Positions 8,754 through 17,027 of a stretch of 50,355 nt of DNA are shown here, piece after piece. Positions within the stretch are counted from its first letter, which is position 1. Each line of letters opens with the position of its first letter. This DNA comes from Bacteroidota bacterium. GTDB lineage: Bacteria; Bacteroidota; Bacteroidia; Chitinophagales; Chitinophagaceae. The notes under the pieces were generated by a model. That model searched no databases, was not told where the DNA came from, and saw only the letters and a program-made list of their open reading frames with translations. The DNA is taken from positions 1 through 50,355 of the forward strand of contig JAFEAB010000101.1 of the NCBI GenBank assembly GCA_018266615.1. The letters are read 5' to 3'. Made by a program: the position numbers and the translations under genes.

Positions 8754-10250
8754 TTAATTTCCCAAAGGTTCCTTTATGAAGGATACGGTTTTCATCATAT
8801 CCTCGTGAAGGTTTCTGTCGGCTTCATTAAAGGAAACTATTTCACGATAGGCTTCTAAAATCTTTTCCAGGTAAGCGGATGTTCGCATCGGCCTCCGCAA
8901 ATCCATGGCCTGTGCGGCTGTGAGCAATTCTATGGCTAATATTTTTTCGAGGTTATCCAAAACCCGCTTGCATTTTGTAGCCGCATTGGCACCCATGCTC
9001 ACATGGTCTTCCTGGTTATTACTGCTGGGGATGGAATCGACACTGGCAGGTGTACAAAGTTGTTTATTCTCGCTTACCATTCCCGCAGCGGTATATTGGG
9101 GGATCATCAGCCCTGAATGAAGCCCCGGGTTTTTTACCAGGAAACTGGGTAACCCTCTCTGGCCACTGATCAATTGATAGGTCCTTCTTTCGCTGATATT
9201 TCCCAACTCAGCCAAGGCAATGGAAAGGAAGTCTAAACTGATGGCAAGGGGTTGGCCATGAAAGTTTCCCCCGCTTAAAATCAGGTCATTATCCGGGAAT
9301 ATATTGGGGTTATCTGTTACCGAATTGATTTCCTGAATGAAAACGGATTTCACATACTCCATCGCGTCAAAACTTGCACCATGCACCTGCGGAATACACC
9401 GGAAAGAATAGGGATCCTGTACCTGCTTCCCCTCCCGATTACACATCATACTACCATCCAGTAATTCGCGCACGCGTTGAGCCGTGTACACCTGACCGTT
9501 ATGTGGGCGAATGACATGGATATTAGGATGGAACGGTGCAGGGTTCCCGTCAAAAGCATCAAAGCTTAAGGCGGCAATGGTATTTGCCCAATGATAAAGC
9601 CTTTCGGCCTGAACCAATATATAAATTCCATAAGCACTCATAAACTGGGTACCATTGATGAGTGCAAGGCCTTCTTTGCTTTGCAGCGTGATCTTTTTTA
9701 AACCTTTCATCTCCAACGCCTTGCTGGAATGCACTCTATCGCCATTCAGCCTTACTTCCCCCATGCCAATCAGAGGAAGACAAAGATGGCTAAGGGGTGC
9801 AAGATCGCCAGAGGCCCCCAACGAACCTTGGGTATATACAACCGGAATAATTTCCTGGTTGTACATTGCTGCCAGGCGATAAACAGTATCCTCCTGAACT
9901 CCTGAATGACCATAGCTTAAGGATTTAACTTTAAGTGCCAGCATTAGCTTCACAATTTCAGGGGGTACCTCCTCTCCCATTCCGCAGGCATGCGACATCA
10001 GCAGGTTATTTTGAAGGCTCACCAGATCGTCCTGCTCAATTTTTACATTTTGCAAATAACCGAAACCGGTATTGATGCCATAAAAGGATTCCTTCGAACC
10101 GGCTATTTTATTATCGAGGTATTGGCGGCATTTACGAATTGCCTGCACTGCCTCATCCGAAATTTGAATTTGAGATTTTCCTAAAACCAGATTTTTAATC
10201 TGCAAAAAATCAGTTTGATTTCTTCCAATGATAAAGTATTTATCGTTCAT
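8754..10250 (-). CDS. hutH: Histidine ammonia-lyase
   Basis: The first step of histidine catabolism, deaminating L-histidine to urocanate. The 498-residue protein carries the MIO-forming triad Ala146-Ser147-Gly148 in GSLGASGDLAPLSH, which cyclises into the electrophilic prosthetic group. Other conserved segments are YGINTGFG (catalytic Tyr58 region), NGTQFMSAYG, QDPYSFRCIPQVHGA, TDNPNIF and NNQEDHVSMG. The start ATG is at 10248-10250, and a consensus Bacteroidota promoter lies about 50 bp upstream. hutU lies about 850 bp further along on the same strand, past oppositely oriented deoD, so the two hut genes are not a simple operon. Confidence 0.98.
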   Translation of the reverse strand: MNDKYFIIGRNQTDFLQIKNLVLGKSQIQISDEAVQAIRKCRQYLDNKIAGSKESFYGINTGFGYLQNVKIEQDDLVSLQNNLLMSHACGMGEEVPPEIVKLMLALKVKSLSYGHSGVQEDTVYRLAAMYNQEIIPVVYTQGSLGASGDLAPLSHLCLPLIGMGEVRLNGDRVHSSKALEMKGLKKITLQSKEGLALINGTQFMSAYGIYILVQAERLYHWANTIAALSFDAFDGNPAPFHPNIHVIRPHNGQVYTAQRVRELLDGSMMCNREGKQVQDPYSFRCIPQVHGASFDAMEYVKSVFIQEINSVTDNPNIFPDNDLILSGGNFHGQPLAISLDFLSIALAELGNISERRTYQLISGQRGLPSFLVKNPGLHSGLMIPQYTAAGMVSENKQLCTPASVDSIPSSNNQEDHVSMGANAATKCKRVLDNLEKILAIELLTAAQAMDLRRPMRTSAYLEKILEAYREIVSFNEADRNLHEDMMKTVSFIKEPLGN

Positions 10251-10300
10251 AGCAGCAACCCACCTGAAAATGGTGTTATTTTAGCAGTTATTGAAAGAGT

Positions 10301-10333
10301 CAAATTTAACTAAACTTCCCTTCCTTATGCAAA
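10301..10333 (-). promoter_or_regulatory. Predicted hutH promoter, full consensus match
   Basis: On the minus strand TTTG (10333-10330), a 21-bp spacer and TAAATTTG (10308-10301) match the Bacteroidota sigma-factor pattern TTTG-N19-21-TAnnTTTG with no mismatch. The predicted start would leave a 5' leader of roughly 44 nt before hutH. The -33 box overlaps the first codons of the divergent gene at 10327. Confidence 0.6.
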
Positions 10334-11340
10334 GGATTACAAAACTCATTTTCGCTCTCCCTGCTTTGATGCTAATCAGCACTGCACTATACAGCCAGGA
10401 ATTAAAAATTATCAGCCAGGGCACCCATACCTCGTTACGGGGTCTATGCCCTGTTTCCGACCAAATAATTTGGGCATCTGGCAGCAGCGGGTTTGTTGGG
10501 GTTTCTGTGGATGGTGGGATCAATTGGCGTTGGCAGCAAGTGAAGGGGTATGAAAAAACCGAGTTTCGGGATATTGAAGCATTTAATGAAAATACGGCTT
10601 TAATTATGGGCATTACCGAACCCGCAGTCATTCTTCGAACGGAAGATGCAGGCCAAACCTGGAATTTGGTTTATTCCGATACAAGCAAGGGATGTTTTTT
10701 TGATGCCATCGATTTTTCAGATACCCAAAACGGCATCCTGATAGGCGATCCGTTGGATGGCAGGGCATACCTGGCTTCCACTACCAACGGAGGTAAAAGC
10801 TGGCATCATCTCCCACCTCAGGACAGGCCCTTTTTAGATTCGGGCGAAGCCTGTTTTGCCAGTAGCGGAAGCAATATTATTAAAATGAATAAAAAGGGTT
10901 ATGAATTTATTACGGGTGGATTGACTTCCCATTTTTATGATGGCAGAAGTCGAAAAAAGCTGCCATTACTCCAGGGTAGAGAAACAACAGGCGCCAATGC
11001 GATGGCAAAAAACAATAAAAATTATCGCGTGGTGGTGGGAGGAGATTTCATGAAAATGGACGATACAACAGGAGTTTGTACTTTTTCCGTAAACGGAGGA
11101 AAGACCTGGCAGCAGCCTGAAGAAACCTGCCATGGCTACAGGAGCAGCGTAGAATGGATAGGCAAAAACAGTTGGGTGGCTTGTGGGTTAAATGGAGTGG
11201 ATATTTCCAATGATGCTGCAAAACATTTTACCAAAATTAGCCCTGTCGGCTACAATGTTTGCAAAATTTCCCCTCATGGGAAGCGGGTATTCTTTGCCGG
11301 TAGTAATGGAAGAATAGCGGTAATGAATAGTAAGAATTAA
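10327..11340 (+). CDS. Secreted Ycf48/BNR-repeat-like beta-propeller protein
   Basis: A predicted exported protein of 337 residues. The start is the ATG at 10327. A TTG 36 bp earlier would put 12 extra residues before the signal peptide and overlap the hutH promoter. An N-terminal hydrophobic signal (to about residue 23, ending ALYSQ) is followed by repeated units of the type S-x-D/N-G-G-x-x-W (SVDGGINWRW, TEDAGQTWNL, TTNGGKSWHH, SVNGGKTWQQ). These are Asp-box/BNR motifs typical of sialidase-like or Ycf48-like beta propellers. Proteins of this kind are often annotated as oxidoreductase or photosystem-assembly-like, but no enzymatic residues can be assigned here. Its stop codon overlaps the 3' end of the broken DUF486 gene by 4 bp. 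Confidence 0.8.
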   Translation: MQRITKLIFALPALMLISTALYSQELKIISQGTHTSLRGLCPVSDQIIWASGSSGFVGVSVDGGINWRWQQVKGYEKTEFRDIEAFNENTALIMGITEPAVILRTEDAGQTWNLVYSDTSKGCFFDAIDFSDTQNGILIGDPLDGRAYLASTTNGGKSWHHLPPQDRPFLDSGEACFASSGSNIIKMNKKGYEFITGGLTSHFYDGRSRKKLPLLQGRETTGANAMAKNNKNYRVVVGGDFMKMDDTTGVCTFSVNGGKTWQQPEETCHGYRSSVEWIGKNSWVACGLNGVDISNDAAKHFTKISPVGYNVCKISPHGKRVFFAGSNGRIAVMNSKN

Positions 11341-11669
11341 TTTTTAAACATAAAATATACCGCCCCTAAAAGCAGGGCAAAACTAACCAGGTATTTCCAG
11401 TGAAAGGGTTCCTTCAGATAAAGGATAGCAAAAAATGAAAATACCACCAACGTAATTACTTCCTGGGTTTATTTTAACTGAAATCCGGAAAAGCCATTTA
11501 GATATCCGTTTCTATTGGCCGGGATAAGCAGGCAATATTCAAAAAATGCAATTACCCAGCCAATTAATATGGCTTTCCAAAGAGGCATTTGCAAATTCCG
11601 CAGGTTACCGTACCATGCAAATGTCATGAATACATTGGAGCAAACGAGAAGTACGATAGTCCTCAACAT
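11337..11669 (-). pseudogene. DUF486 (DMT-like) small membrane protein interrupted by an in-frame stop
   Basis: The first 66 codons from the ATG at 11669 encode MLRTIVLLVCSNVFMTFAWY and then WKAILIGWVIAFFEYCLLIPANRNGY, the conserved N-terminal half of the DUF486 four-helix membrane family. A TAA at 11471-11469 stops the frame after GFQLK. Reading on in the same frame gives TQEVITLVVFSFFAILYLKE, then FHWKYLVSFALLLGAVYFMF, and a natural TAA at 11339-11337, which is the missing C-terminal half. With the stop ignored the length is about 110 residues, the normal family size. A single substitution (for example to TTA) would restore the frame. It lies 12 bp after smc. It is either a recent pseudogene or a sequence error. 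Function of the family is unknown, possibly small-molecule transport. Confidence 0.8.
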
Positions 11670-11681
11670 AATGGTTACCCG

Positions 11682-14600
11682 CTAATTCAGGTTTCGGAAA
11701 TCCACCGGAACCAATTTACTTACACCCGCTTCCTGCATGGTAACACCGTAAATTACGTCCACTGCACTCATGGTCATTTTATTATGGGTAACGATAATGA
11801 ACTGGGAATTATCGCTAAACTGTTTAATCATGTTGGTAAATTTGCCCACATTGGCATCATCCAGGGGAGCATCCACTTCATCCAAAATACAGAATGGAGC
11901 GGGTTTAATGAGGTAAATGGCAAATAAAAGGGCGGTGGCCGTAAGTGTTTTTTCTCCCCCGCTTAGCTGCCCTATGCTGCTCGGCCGTTTTCCTTTGGGT
12001 TTAGCCACAATTTCGATTCCTGTTTCGGCGAGATTCTCCGGATCAGATAGCAACATATCGGCCGTATCTTCTTCGGTGAAGAGGGCCTTAAATACTTTCT
12101 GGAAATTTTCACGCACCTTGTTGTAGGTATCAAGAAATTGCTGGTTGGCGGTAGCTTCCACCTCCTGGATGGTTTGCATCAGGCTGTCTTTGGCAGAAAC
12201 CAAATCGTTCTTTTGCTCGAGGATAAACTCGTAGCGTTTCTTCATTTCTGTATAGGCCTCAATGGCGGTTGGGTTTACCTCACCAATATTCTCGAGTCGC
12301 TTCTTCAACTTATCGTTTTTCTCCCGCAGTTCATCCAACGGAGTATCCGAAATTCGCGGTTCTTCAATTATAGATTCAAGATCAACCTTAAACTCAACCT
12401 GCAGTCTTTCTTTCATTCCTGCTAATTGCACTTTGATCTCTGCCAGTTTCTCCTTAATATCATTCAATAGGGAAACAACCCCTTCCTTAGAACGATGTTT
12501 TGTTCTGAGTTCATTCTCCTTTTCTGTAACCTGGTTACGGATATTATAATATTCCTGGTCGGCTATGTTCAGGTCCTGCTCAAATGCATCTTTACCCTTA
12601 AGTTTTTCGACCAGTATTTGCTGGAGATCTTCGAGGGATTTATTGGTTGATAAAATGGACTGTTCTGTCTCGTTAAACTGTTCGTTACTGGAAGTGATCT
12701 GCAAACGAAGGTCGTTCAACTGGCCGGTTTTAAATTCCAGTTCCTGCCTGCTGGCATTAAGTTTACTTTGCTGGCGGGTATGTTGCAAATTGCTTTCATT
12801 GAAAATTACCGTTGCTGCATTGTATTCTTTTTCAGCATTGGAATAAGAAGCATCAGCCGCAAGCATCCTGTCCTGCAGATCTTTAAATAGGGCATTTAAT
12901 TTTTCAAGTTCTACCCTGGTACTGGAAATGGCATTGTTATTATCCTGAAGCTGGTTTTCCAGGTCTTTTAAACGGGATGTGCTGCTGTTCTCGAGATGGC
13001 TAAGGTTCTCCAGTTTATTTTGCAAAGAAAATACCTGGTTTTGCAGCCCATTAATATCCTGTTGTGCCTGGCGGATGCTTTGTTCATTTAACTGGCTGTT
13101 AAACGTAATCACTTCATCATGCCGCGCTTTAAGGTCGTTTCGCAAGGCCTCCACAATCTTTTCCTGCGCTGCAATTTCTTTGACCATCTTTTCGAGGTTT
13201 TTTGCCCGCCCAATCTTCTTTCCCTCAAACAATCCAACGCTTCCACCCGAAAGAGAATATTTCCCTTTTACATACCGTCCTGTTTTTTCAATAACAACCG
13301 CGCCATTACTATTCTGAAGGGCGTCGTCATTTTCTGCAATAAATACATTACTCAGCAGATGGCTGGCCAAATTGGCGTACTTGCTATCAAACTCCACTAC
13401 CTGCAGGGCAGGAATGGTATCGGCCGGTTGATGTACACTGGCAGATGCAGAAAATTTATCAAGCAAAAAGAAATTGGCTTTTCCCTTCTTTTTTTCATCT
13501 AACAAGTGTACCGCTTCCAATCCTTCGGAGAGATTATTTACGACATAGTAATTCAGGTATTGATCCAGCACGTTCTCAATAGCGGCGCGATAATCTTCCT
13601 GCACATAAATAATATCTGAAAGAAGCGGGGCATTATGGTTCCAACTCGGATTTTTATGAAGGAACTTTACACTTTCCGGATAGCCTTCCATCGAATCGAT
13701 CAGGCTTTTCAAAAGAGCATGTTCATTTTTCCCCGAATCCAGTTTGCGGTTCTCTTCTGCCAACCTACCCCTAAGCCCTTCCATCAGGTTCTGGGTATCC
13801 AGAATTTGTTGCTTAGTTCGTTCGTGTTGTTCCTGGAGTTGAGTTAACTCCTGCTGCTTTTGTTTAAGTGCCTCATCCCTGGCCGATTTTTCGGTTGTAT
13901 GCTGCTCAATTTGTTTTACCCGTTGTGCCTTTTCTTCTTTAATCAGATTTATATTTCGCTGCAGGTTCTGAATGGAGGTATCGGCCACTGCCACTTTCTT
14001 TTCTGCATCAAACTGGCTGCGTTGCAAAACCATGTTTTCATTTCGGATAACATCAATAGCCGAACGGTTCTTGTCGAAAACTTCTCTTTTCCCCTCCACG
14101 GCCTTTTTCAAGGTTTCAAGGTTTAATTCCAACTCGGTGAGATTGGCTTCTTCATCGGAAATTTGCTTACTGGAAAATAGAATGCTTTCTTCTAACCCCG
14201 AAATTTGGCCACCCGCTTTGGAGATAAATGCTTCCAGGCCCGATTTTTTTTCTTTCAGGTGCTGGAGCCGTTGGGTGGTTAAACTCTTCTCACTTTCTCT
14301 TGCCCTCACCTCTTCCAGCATTTCATTAAAATCGTGCTGCATTTGGTGCAATGCTTTTTCCTTCTCAATTAAACCCAGTTTATCCTTTTCCAATGCAGCT
14401 TCCTCAGTGGCTATAATCGTTTCGAGCTCGATTTGTTTATCCACCTCCTGTTTTTGCTGATCGGTTAATTCGCGGTAGGTAATATTGAATCCCTCCAGGG
14501 CTGCTTTGGCCAGTTCAATACTAACTTCTTTGTAATCCTTTTTGATTTCAAAATACCGTTCCGCCTTCTTTGCCTGGCTTTCAAGGGTTTTAAGCTGGTT

Positions 14601-15197
14601 ATTAATTTCAAACAACAGGTCTTCTATCCGGGCGAGATCCTGCTCGGTGGCATCCAGCTTTAATTTGGCTTCTTTTTTCCGGGTTTTGTAGATGGTAATG
14701 CCGGCCGCCTGTTCCAACATTTTTCTCCGGCTGTTTTCTTTGTCTTTAATGATATCATCTACCATCCCCAATTCGATGATGGCATAACTGTCGGTACTAA
14801 CCCCCGTATCCAGGAAAAGGTTATGAATGTCTTTTAACCGGCAGGCCACATCGTTGAGGCGGTATTCACTTTCGCCACTTTTATAATATTTGCGCGTGAT
14901 GGTAACCGTGCTAAACTCAGTAGGCAACAGGTTGCGGGTATTTTCGAAGGTAAGGCTCACTTCGGCCAGACCGCTGGCACTCCGTGTTTTTGACCCGTTA
15001 AACACAAGGCTTTCCAGGTTTTCGCTCCGGAGATTGCTGATTTTATGTTCTCCGATCACCCATCGGATACTATCGATAATATTACTCTTCCCACATCCAT
15101 TGGGGCCAATTACCCCCGTAATTCCTTCATCAAAATGCAGTACAGTCTTATCGGCAAAACTTTTAAATCCCTTAATCTCTAAACTCTTTAATCTCAC
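11682..15197 (-). CDS. smc: Chromosome segregation ATPase SMC
   Basis: A structural-maintenance-of-chromosomes ATPase that compacts and segregates DNA, normally with ScpA and ScpB (not in this window). I place the start at the GTG at 15195-15197, which gives the standard N-terminus VRLKSLEIKGFKSFADKT and 1171 residues. A longer frame to 15332 would add 45 residues unlike any SMC. Walker A GPNGCGKS is at 31-38. Long coiled coils flank a hinge in the middle of the protein (around residues 470-640, containing YPESVKFLHKN and later NGAVVIEKTGRYVKGKYSLSGG in separate strands). The signature LSGGEKTLTATALL and Walker B FCILDEVDAPLDDANV are near the C-terminus. The broken DUF486 gene follows directly. 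Confidence 0.97.
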   Translation of the reverse strand: MRLKSLEIKGFKSFADKTVLHFDEGITGVIGPNGCGKSNIIDSIRWVIGEHKISNLRSENLESLVFNGSKTRSASGLAEVSLTFENTRNLLPTEFSTVTITRKYYKSGESEYRLNDVACRLKDIHNLFLDTGVSTDSYAIIELGMVDDIIKDKENSRRKMLEQAAGITIYKTRKKEAKLKLDATEQDLARIEDLLFEINNQLKTLESQAKKAERYFEIKKDYKEVSIELAKAALEGFNITYRELTDQQKQEVDKQIELETIIATEEAALEKDKLGLIEKEKALHQMQHDFNEMLEEVRARESEKSLTTQRLQHLKEKKSGLEAFISKAGGQISGLEESILFSSKQISDEEANLTELELNLETLKKAVEGKREVFDKNRSAIDVIRNENMVLQRSQFDAEKKVAVADTSIQNLQRNINLIKEEKAQRVKQIEQHTTEKSARDEALKQKQQELTQLQEQHERTKQQILDTQNLMEGLRGRLAEENRKLDSGKNEHALLKSLIDSMEGYPESVKFLHKNPSWNHNAPLLSDIIYVQEDYRAAIENVLDQYLNYYVVNNLSEGLEAVHLLDEKKKGKANFFLLDKFSASASVHQPADTIPALQVVEFDSKYANLASHLLSNVFIAENDDALQNSNGAVVIEKTGRYVKGKYSLSGGSVGLFEGKKIGRAKNLEKMVKEIAAQEKIVEALRNDLKARHDEVITFNSQLNEQSIRQAQQDINGLQNQVFSLQNKLENLSHLENSSTSRLKDLENQLQDNNNAISSTRVELEKLNALFKDLQDRMLAADASYSNAEKEYNAATVIFNESNLQHTRQQSKLNASRQELEFKTGQLNDLRLQITSSNEQFNETEQSILSTNKSLEDLQQILVEKLKGKDAFEQDLNIADQEYYNIRNQVTEKENELRTKHRSKEGVVSLLNDIKEKLAEIKVQLAGMKERLQVEFKVDLESIIEEPRISDTPLDELREKNDKLKKRLENIGEVNPTAIEAYTEMKKRYEFILEQKNDLVSAKDSLMQTIQEVEATANQQFLDTYNKVRENFQKVFKALFTEEDTADMLLSDPENLAETGIEIVAKPKGKRPSSIGQLSGGEKTLTATALLFAIYLIKPAPFCILDEVDAPLDDANVGKFTNMIKQFSDNSQFIIVTHNKMTMSAVDVIYGVTMQEAGVSKLVPVDFRNLN

Positions 15198-15277
15198 TAT
15201 AATTGGGGTTGGTGGTAAACTAAATAGGTTCCGGAATGCCTGAGATTGAAATCGGTATTTTTCAAATTCACGGAAAT

Positions 15278-15328
15278 GTAAAATTAATGCATAGTTACAG
15301 GCGATTCCCGCTGTAAGCTGCATTTTAC
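15278..15328. repeat. Imperfect hairpin-forming inverted repeat upstream of smc
   Basis: Three nested complementary blocks can fold into one stem: GTAAAA with TTTTAC, ATGCA with TGCAT, and TTACAG (15295-15300) with CTGTAA (15311-15316), closing a 10-nt loop. Small bulges separate the blocks. It lies about 80 bp before the smc GTG. There is no T-run beside it, so it does not look like an intrinsic terminator. It could be a leader structure or an operator. Confidence 0.4.
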
Positions 15329-15333
15329 TCAAT

Positions 15334-15370
15334 TTTTATTCACAGTTCAGCAGAACAAACGTGAATAAAA
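15334..15370. repeat. 10-bp perfect inverted repeat in the smc-yceI intergenic region
   Basis: TTTTATTCAC (15334-15343) and GTGAATAAAA (15361-15370) are exact reverse complements separated by 17 bp. Arm length and spacing would suit a dimeric regulator binding two adjacent turns, or a hairpin in RNA. It sits just upstream of the predicted yceI promoter. Confidence 0.45.
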
Positions 15371-15392
15371 TAATGTTTAAATATTTGATTTA

Positions 15393-15424
15393 TTTGTTTT
15401 AATCAAAACAATTTTCTAATTTCG
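15393..15424 (+). promoter_or_regulatory. Predicted yceI promoter with overlapping palindromic operator
   Basis: TTTG (15393-15396), a 20-bp spacer and TAATTTCG (15417-15424) match the Bacteroidota promoter with one mismatch in the -7 box. Inside it lies a perfect inverted repeat, TTGTTTT-AATC-AAAACAA (15394-15411), covering the -33 box, a placement typical of a repressor site. A 12-bp palindrome ATGTTTAAACAT (15425-15436) sits at the expected transcription start. The regulator is not encoded next door. Confidence 0.5.
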
Positions 15425-15449
15425 ATGTTTAAACATTAAATTATAAACC

Positions 15450-15998
15450 ATGTCAGATAATACAGCAAGGCAGAAATGGGTTTTAGATCCCGGCCACAGT
15501 GAAATTGAATTTAAAGTAAGGCACCTCATGGTGTCGAATGTTAAAGGGAATTTCAATCAATTTGAGGCTTCCGTTTTTACACCGGGTTCCGATTTTAAAC
15601 AGGCGGAGATAGAATGCAGCATTGACTCTTCTTCGGTGGATACAGGTAATGTTGATCGGGATCAGCACCTGCGCAGCGCCGATTTTTTTAATGTGGAACA
15701 ATTTCCAAAAATCAGTTTTATAAGTACCAGGGTTGAAAATCCGGGTAACGACAGCAATTATATTCTCTGGGGCGACCTTACCATTGCGGGTGTAACCAAA
15801 AATATTAAACTGGATGTAGAGTTTGGAGGAATCCAAAAAGATCCCTGGGGTAATGAAAAGGCAGGATTCTCGGTAAACGGGAAAATAAACCGGGGCGAAT
15901 TCAACTTAAAATGGAATGCCCCGTTAGAGGCAGGAGGTGTACTCGTAAGTGATGAAGTGAGAATTAATGCTGAAGTGCAATTGGTTCGATCGAATTAA
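15450..15998 (+). CDS. YceI-family lipocalin-like protein
   Basis: A 182-residue protein of the YceI family, beta-barrel proteins that bind long isoprenoid or other lipids in a hydrophobic tunnel. Family features are the opening WVLDPGHSEIEFKVRHLMVSNVKG, the VDTGNVDRDQHLRSADFFNVEQFPKISF block in mid-protein (read in pieces), the LTIAGVTKNIKLDVEF strand pair and a C-terminal WNAPLEAGGVLVSDEVRI. There is no signal peptide at the ATG at 15450, so it is probably cytoplasmic, unlike the periplasmic E. coli protein. It is a single gene with its own promoter and a hairpin terminator downstream. Induction by stress is common in the family but not shown here. Confidence 0.92.
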   Translation: MSDNTARQKWVLDPGHSEIEFKVRHLMVSNVKGNFNQFEASVFTPGSDFKQAEIECSIDSSSVDTGNVDRDQHLRSADFFNVEQFPKISFISTRVENPGNDSNYILWGDLTIAGVTKNIKLDVEFGGIQKDPWGNEKAGFSVNGKINRGEFNLKWNAPLEAGGVLVSDEVRINAEVQLVRSN

Positions 15999-16013
15999 GC
16001 TGAATTCTTTATT

Positions 16014-16043
16014 AAATACGGCTTCAACAATGGAGCCGTATTT
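16014..16043 (+). terminator. Hairpin terminator after yceI
   Basis: AAATACGGCT (16014-16023) pairs with AGCCGTATTT (16034-16043) across a 10-nt loop, giving a 10-bp stem 16 bp after the yceI stop. The T-run is short (within the stem end ATTTG), so termination may be partial. Confidence 0.6.
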
Positions 16044-16090
16044 GAAATTAGCCTTTGGAAATATCCGTCAGTTTTATCTCCCCTACCCGC

Positions 16091-16098
16091 TAATTTTG
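16091..16098 (+). promoter_or_regulatory. Predicted -7 box before the secreted protein gene at 16113
   Basis: TAATTTTG fits TAnnTTTG exactly, 15 bp before the ATG. No clear TTTG was found at the right distance upstream, so only the -7 element is supported. Confidence 0.3.
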
Positions 16099-16112
16099 CA
16101 GAAATTCACAGT

Positions 16113-16985
16113 ATGAAATTCATCTCCATTTTTCTAAGCCTCTTCCCCTTTTCCGTATTCGCCCAACAAACCACCTCCATTAACCATGCCGTTATCCATG
16201 CTACGATGACGGTTATTGCCCCCGAAGAGGAAGACGCTTCCCGGGTACCCTCCCCCGGCGAACAGGGCATGGGTTTCTCGATGCGCAATTTTGGAGACGG
16301 GGAAACTCAGATCACTACCTATATTATGGATAGCATGGTTAAAACAATTATGAAAAGTGATATGGGGCGTACTACTATTATCCGCAATAACGCTGCTAAA
16401 ACTACTACAACCCTTATTGAAGTGATGGGTAATAAAATGGGGTTTGTTATGACAGATGCCGAACAGGAACTGATGAAACAACAAATGGACAGTCTCATTA
16501 AAGCCAGACAGGAGGCAGATACTACGCATCGTTTTCCCCCAAGGGAGAAAGAAGAACGCCAACCGGCAGAAATTGTATATACCGGCATTTCTAAAAGAAT
16601 TTCCGGATTGGATTGTAAAATGGCCTGGGTAATTAATACCGGCTTCCTGGGAACAAAAGATTCCGTGGCCGTATGGTATGCCCCCTCTATAAACCTTCCC
16701 AATAATCAACCCGCATCTTCCGGAAACAGTTTTGGCGGATTTTCAAGAATGAGCAATTTTACCAGCCTCAACGGGCTAAACCAGTTGCAGGGCCTGGCCA
16801 TTAAATATGAAATGAAAATGCGCCGGGGAAGAACCCTGCAAATGGAGGTGACCAAAGTTGATCTGAAAAAAGAATTAACCGAAAAGGATTTCAGCGTGCC
16901 AAAAGATTTTGATGTAAAACCTTACTCCGAATTTTCGCAAATGTTCAGAGGAATGCCTGGAATGCGGATGATGCCAAGACAATAA
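16113..16985 (+). CDS. Secreted protein of unknown function (DUF4412/GLPGLI-like)
   Basis: A 290-residue exported protein. The signal peptide MKFISIFLSLFPFSVFAQ predicts cleavage after residue 17. The mature part has alternating short beta strands and many Met, Thr and Lys residues. It contains phrases such as MGFVMTDAEQELMKQQMD and YTGISKRISGLDCKMAWV, where a strand is followed by a statement-like KKISGxDC pattern seen in Bacteroidota periplasmic proteins of the DUF4412/GLPGLI type. That link is by general resemblance only. The C-terminal tail is Met/Arg-rich (FRGMPGMRMMPRQ). The gene is monocistronic, between the yceI terminator and a strong bidirectional terminator. No function should be inferred. 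Confidence 0.75.
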   Translation: MKFISIFLSLFPFSVFAQQTTSINHAVIHATMTVIAPEEEDASRVPSPGEQGMGFSMRNFGDGETQITTYIMDSMVKTIMKSDMGRTTIIRNNAAKTTTTLIEVMGNKMGFVMTDAEQELMKQQMDSLIKARQEADTTHRFPPREKEERQPAEIVYTGISKRISGLDCKMAWVINTGFLGTKDSVAVWYAPSINLPNNQPASSGNSFGGFSRMSNFTSLNGLNQLQGLAIKYEMKMRRGRTLQMEVTKVDLKKELTEKDFSVPKDFDVKPYSEFSQMFRGMPGMRMMPRQ

Positions 16986-16987
16986 TA

Positions 16988-17014
16988 AAAAGCCTCCGGT
17001 TTGGAGGCTTTTTA
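16988..17014. terminator. Bidirectional intrinsic terminator
   Basis: A run of A (16988-16992), stem GCCTCC (16993-16998), loop GGTTT, stem GGAGGC (17004-17009) and a run of T (17010-17014). It sits between two converging genes, 3 bp after one stop and 14 bp from the other, and can end transcription from both sides. Confidence 0.9.
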
Positions 17015-17027
17015 TTATCTGGAAAAA

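Noticed and set aside
11469..11480. Recoding signal (selenocysteine or programmed read-through) at the DUF486 stop
   Set aside because: The stop is TAA, not TGA, and no stable hairpin follows it directly. Mutation or sequence error is simpler.
13972..14460. 162-codon plus-strand ORF within smc
   Set aside because: It is a mirror of the smc coiled-coil region. Lys/Glu-rich codons give long antisense frames.
15198..15332. 45-residue N-terminal extension of SMC
   Set aside because: The extension is unlike SMC proteins, crosses the hairpin region, and the GTG at 15197 gives the standard N-terminus.
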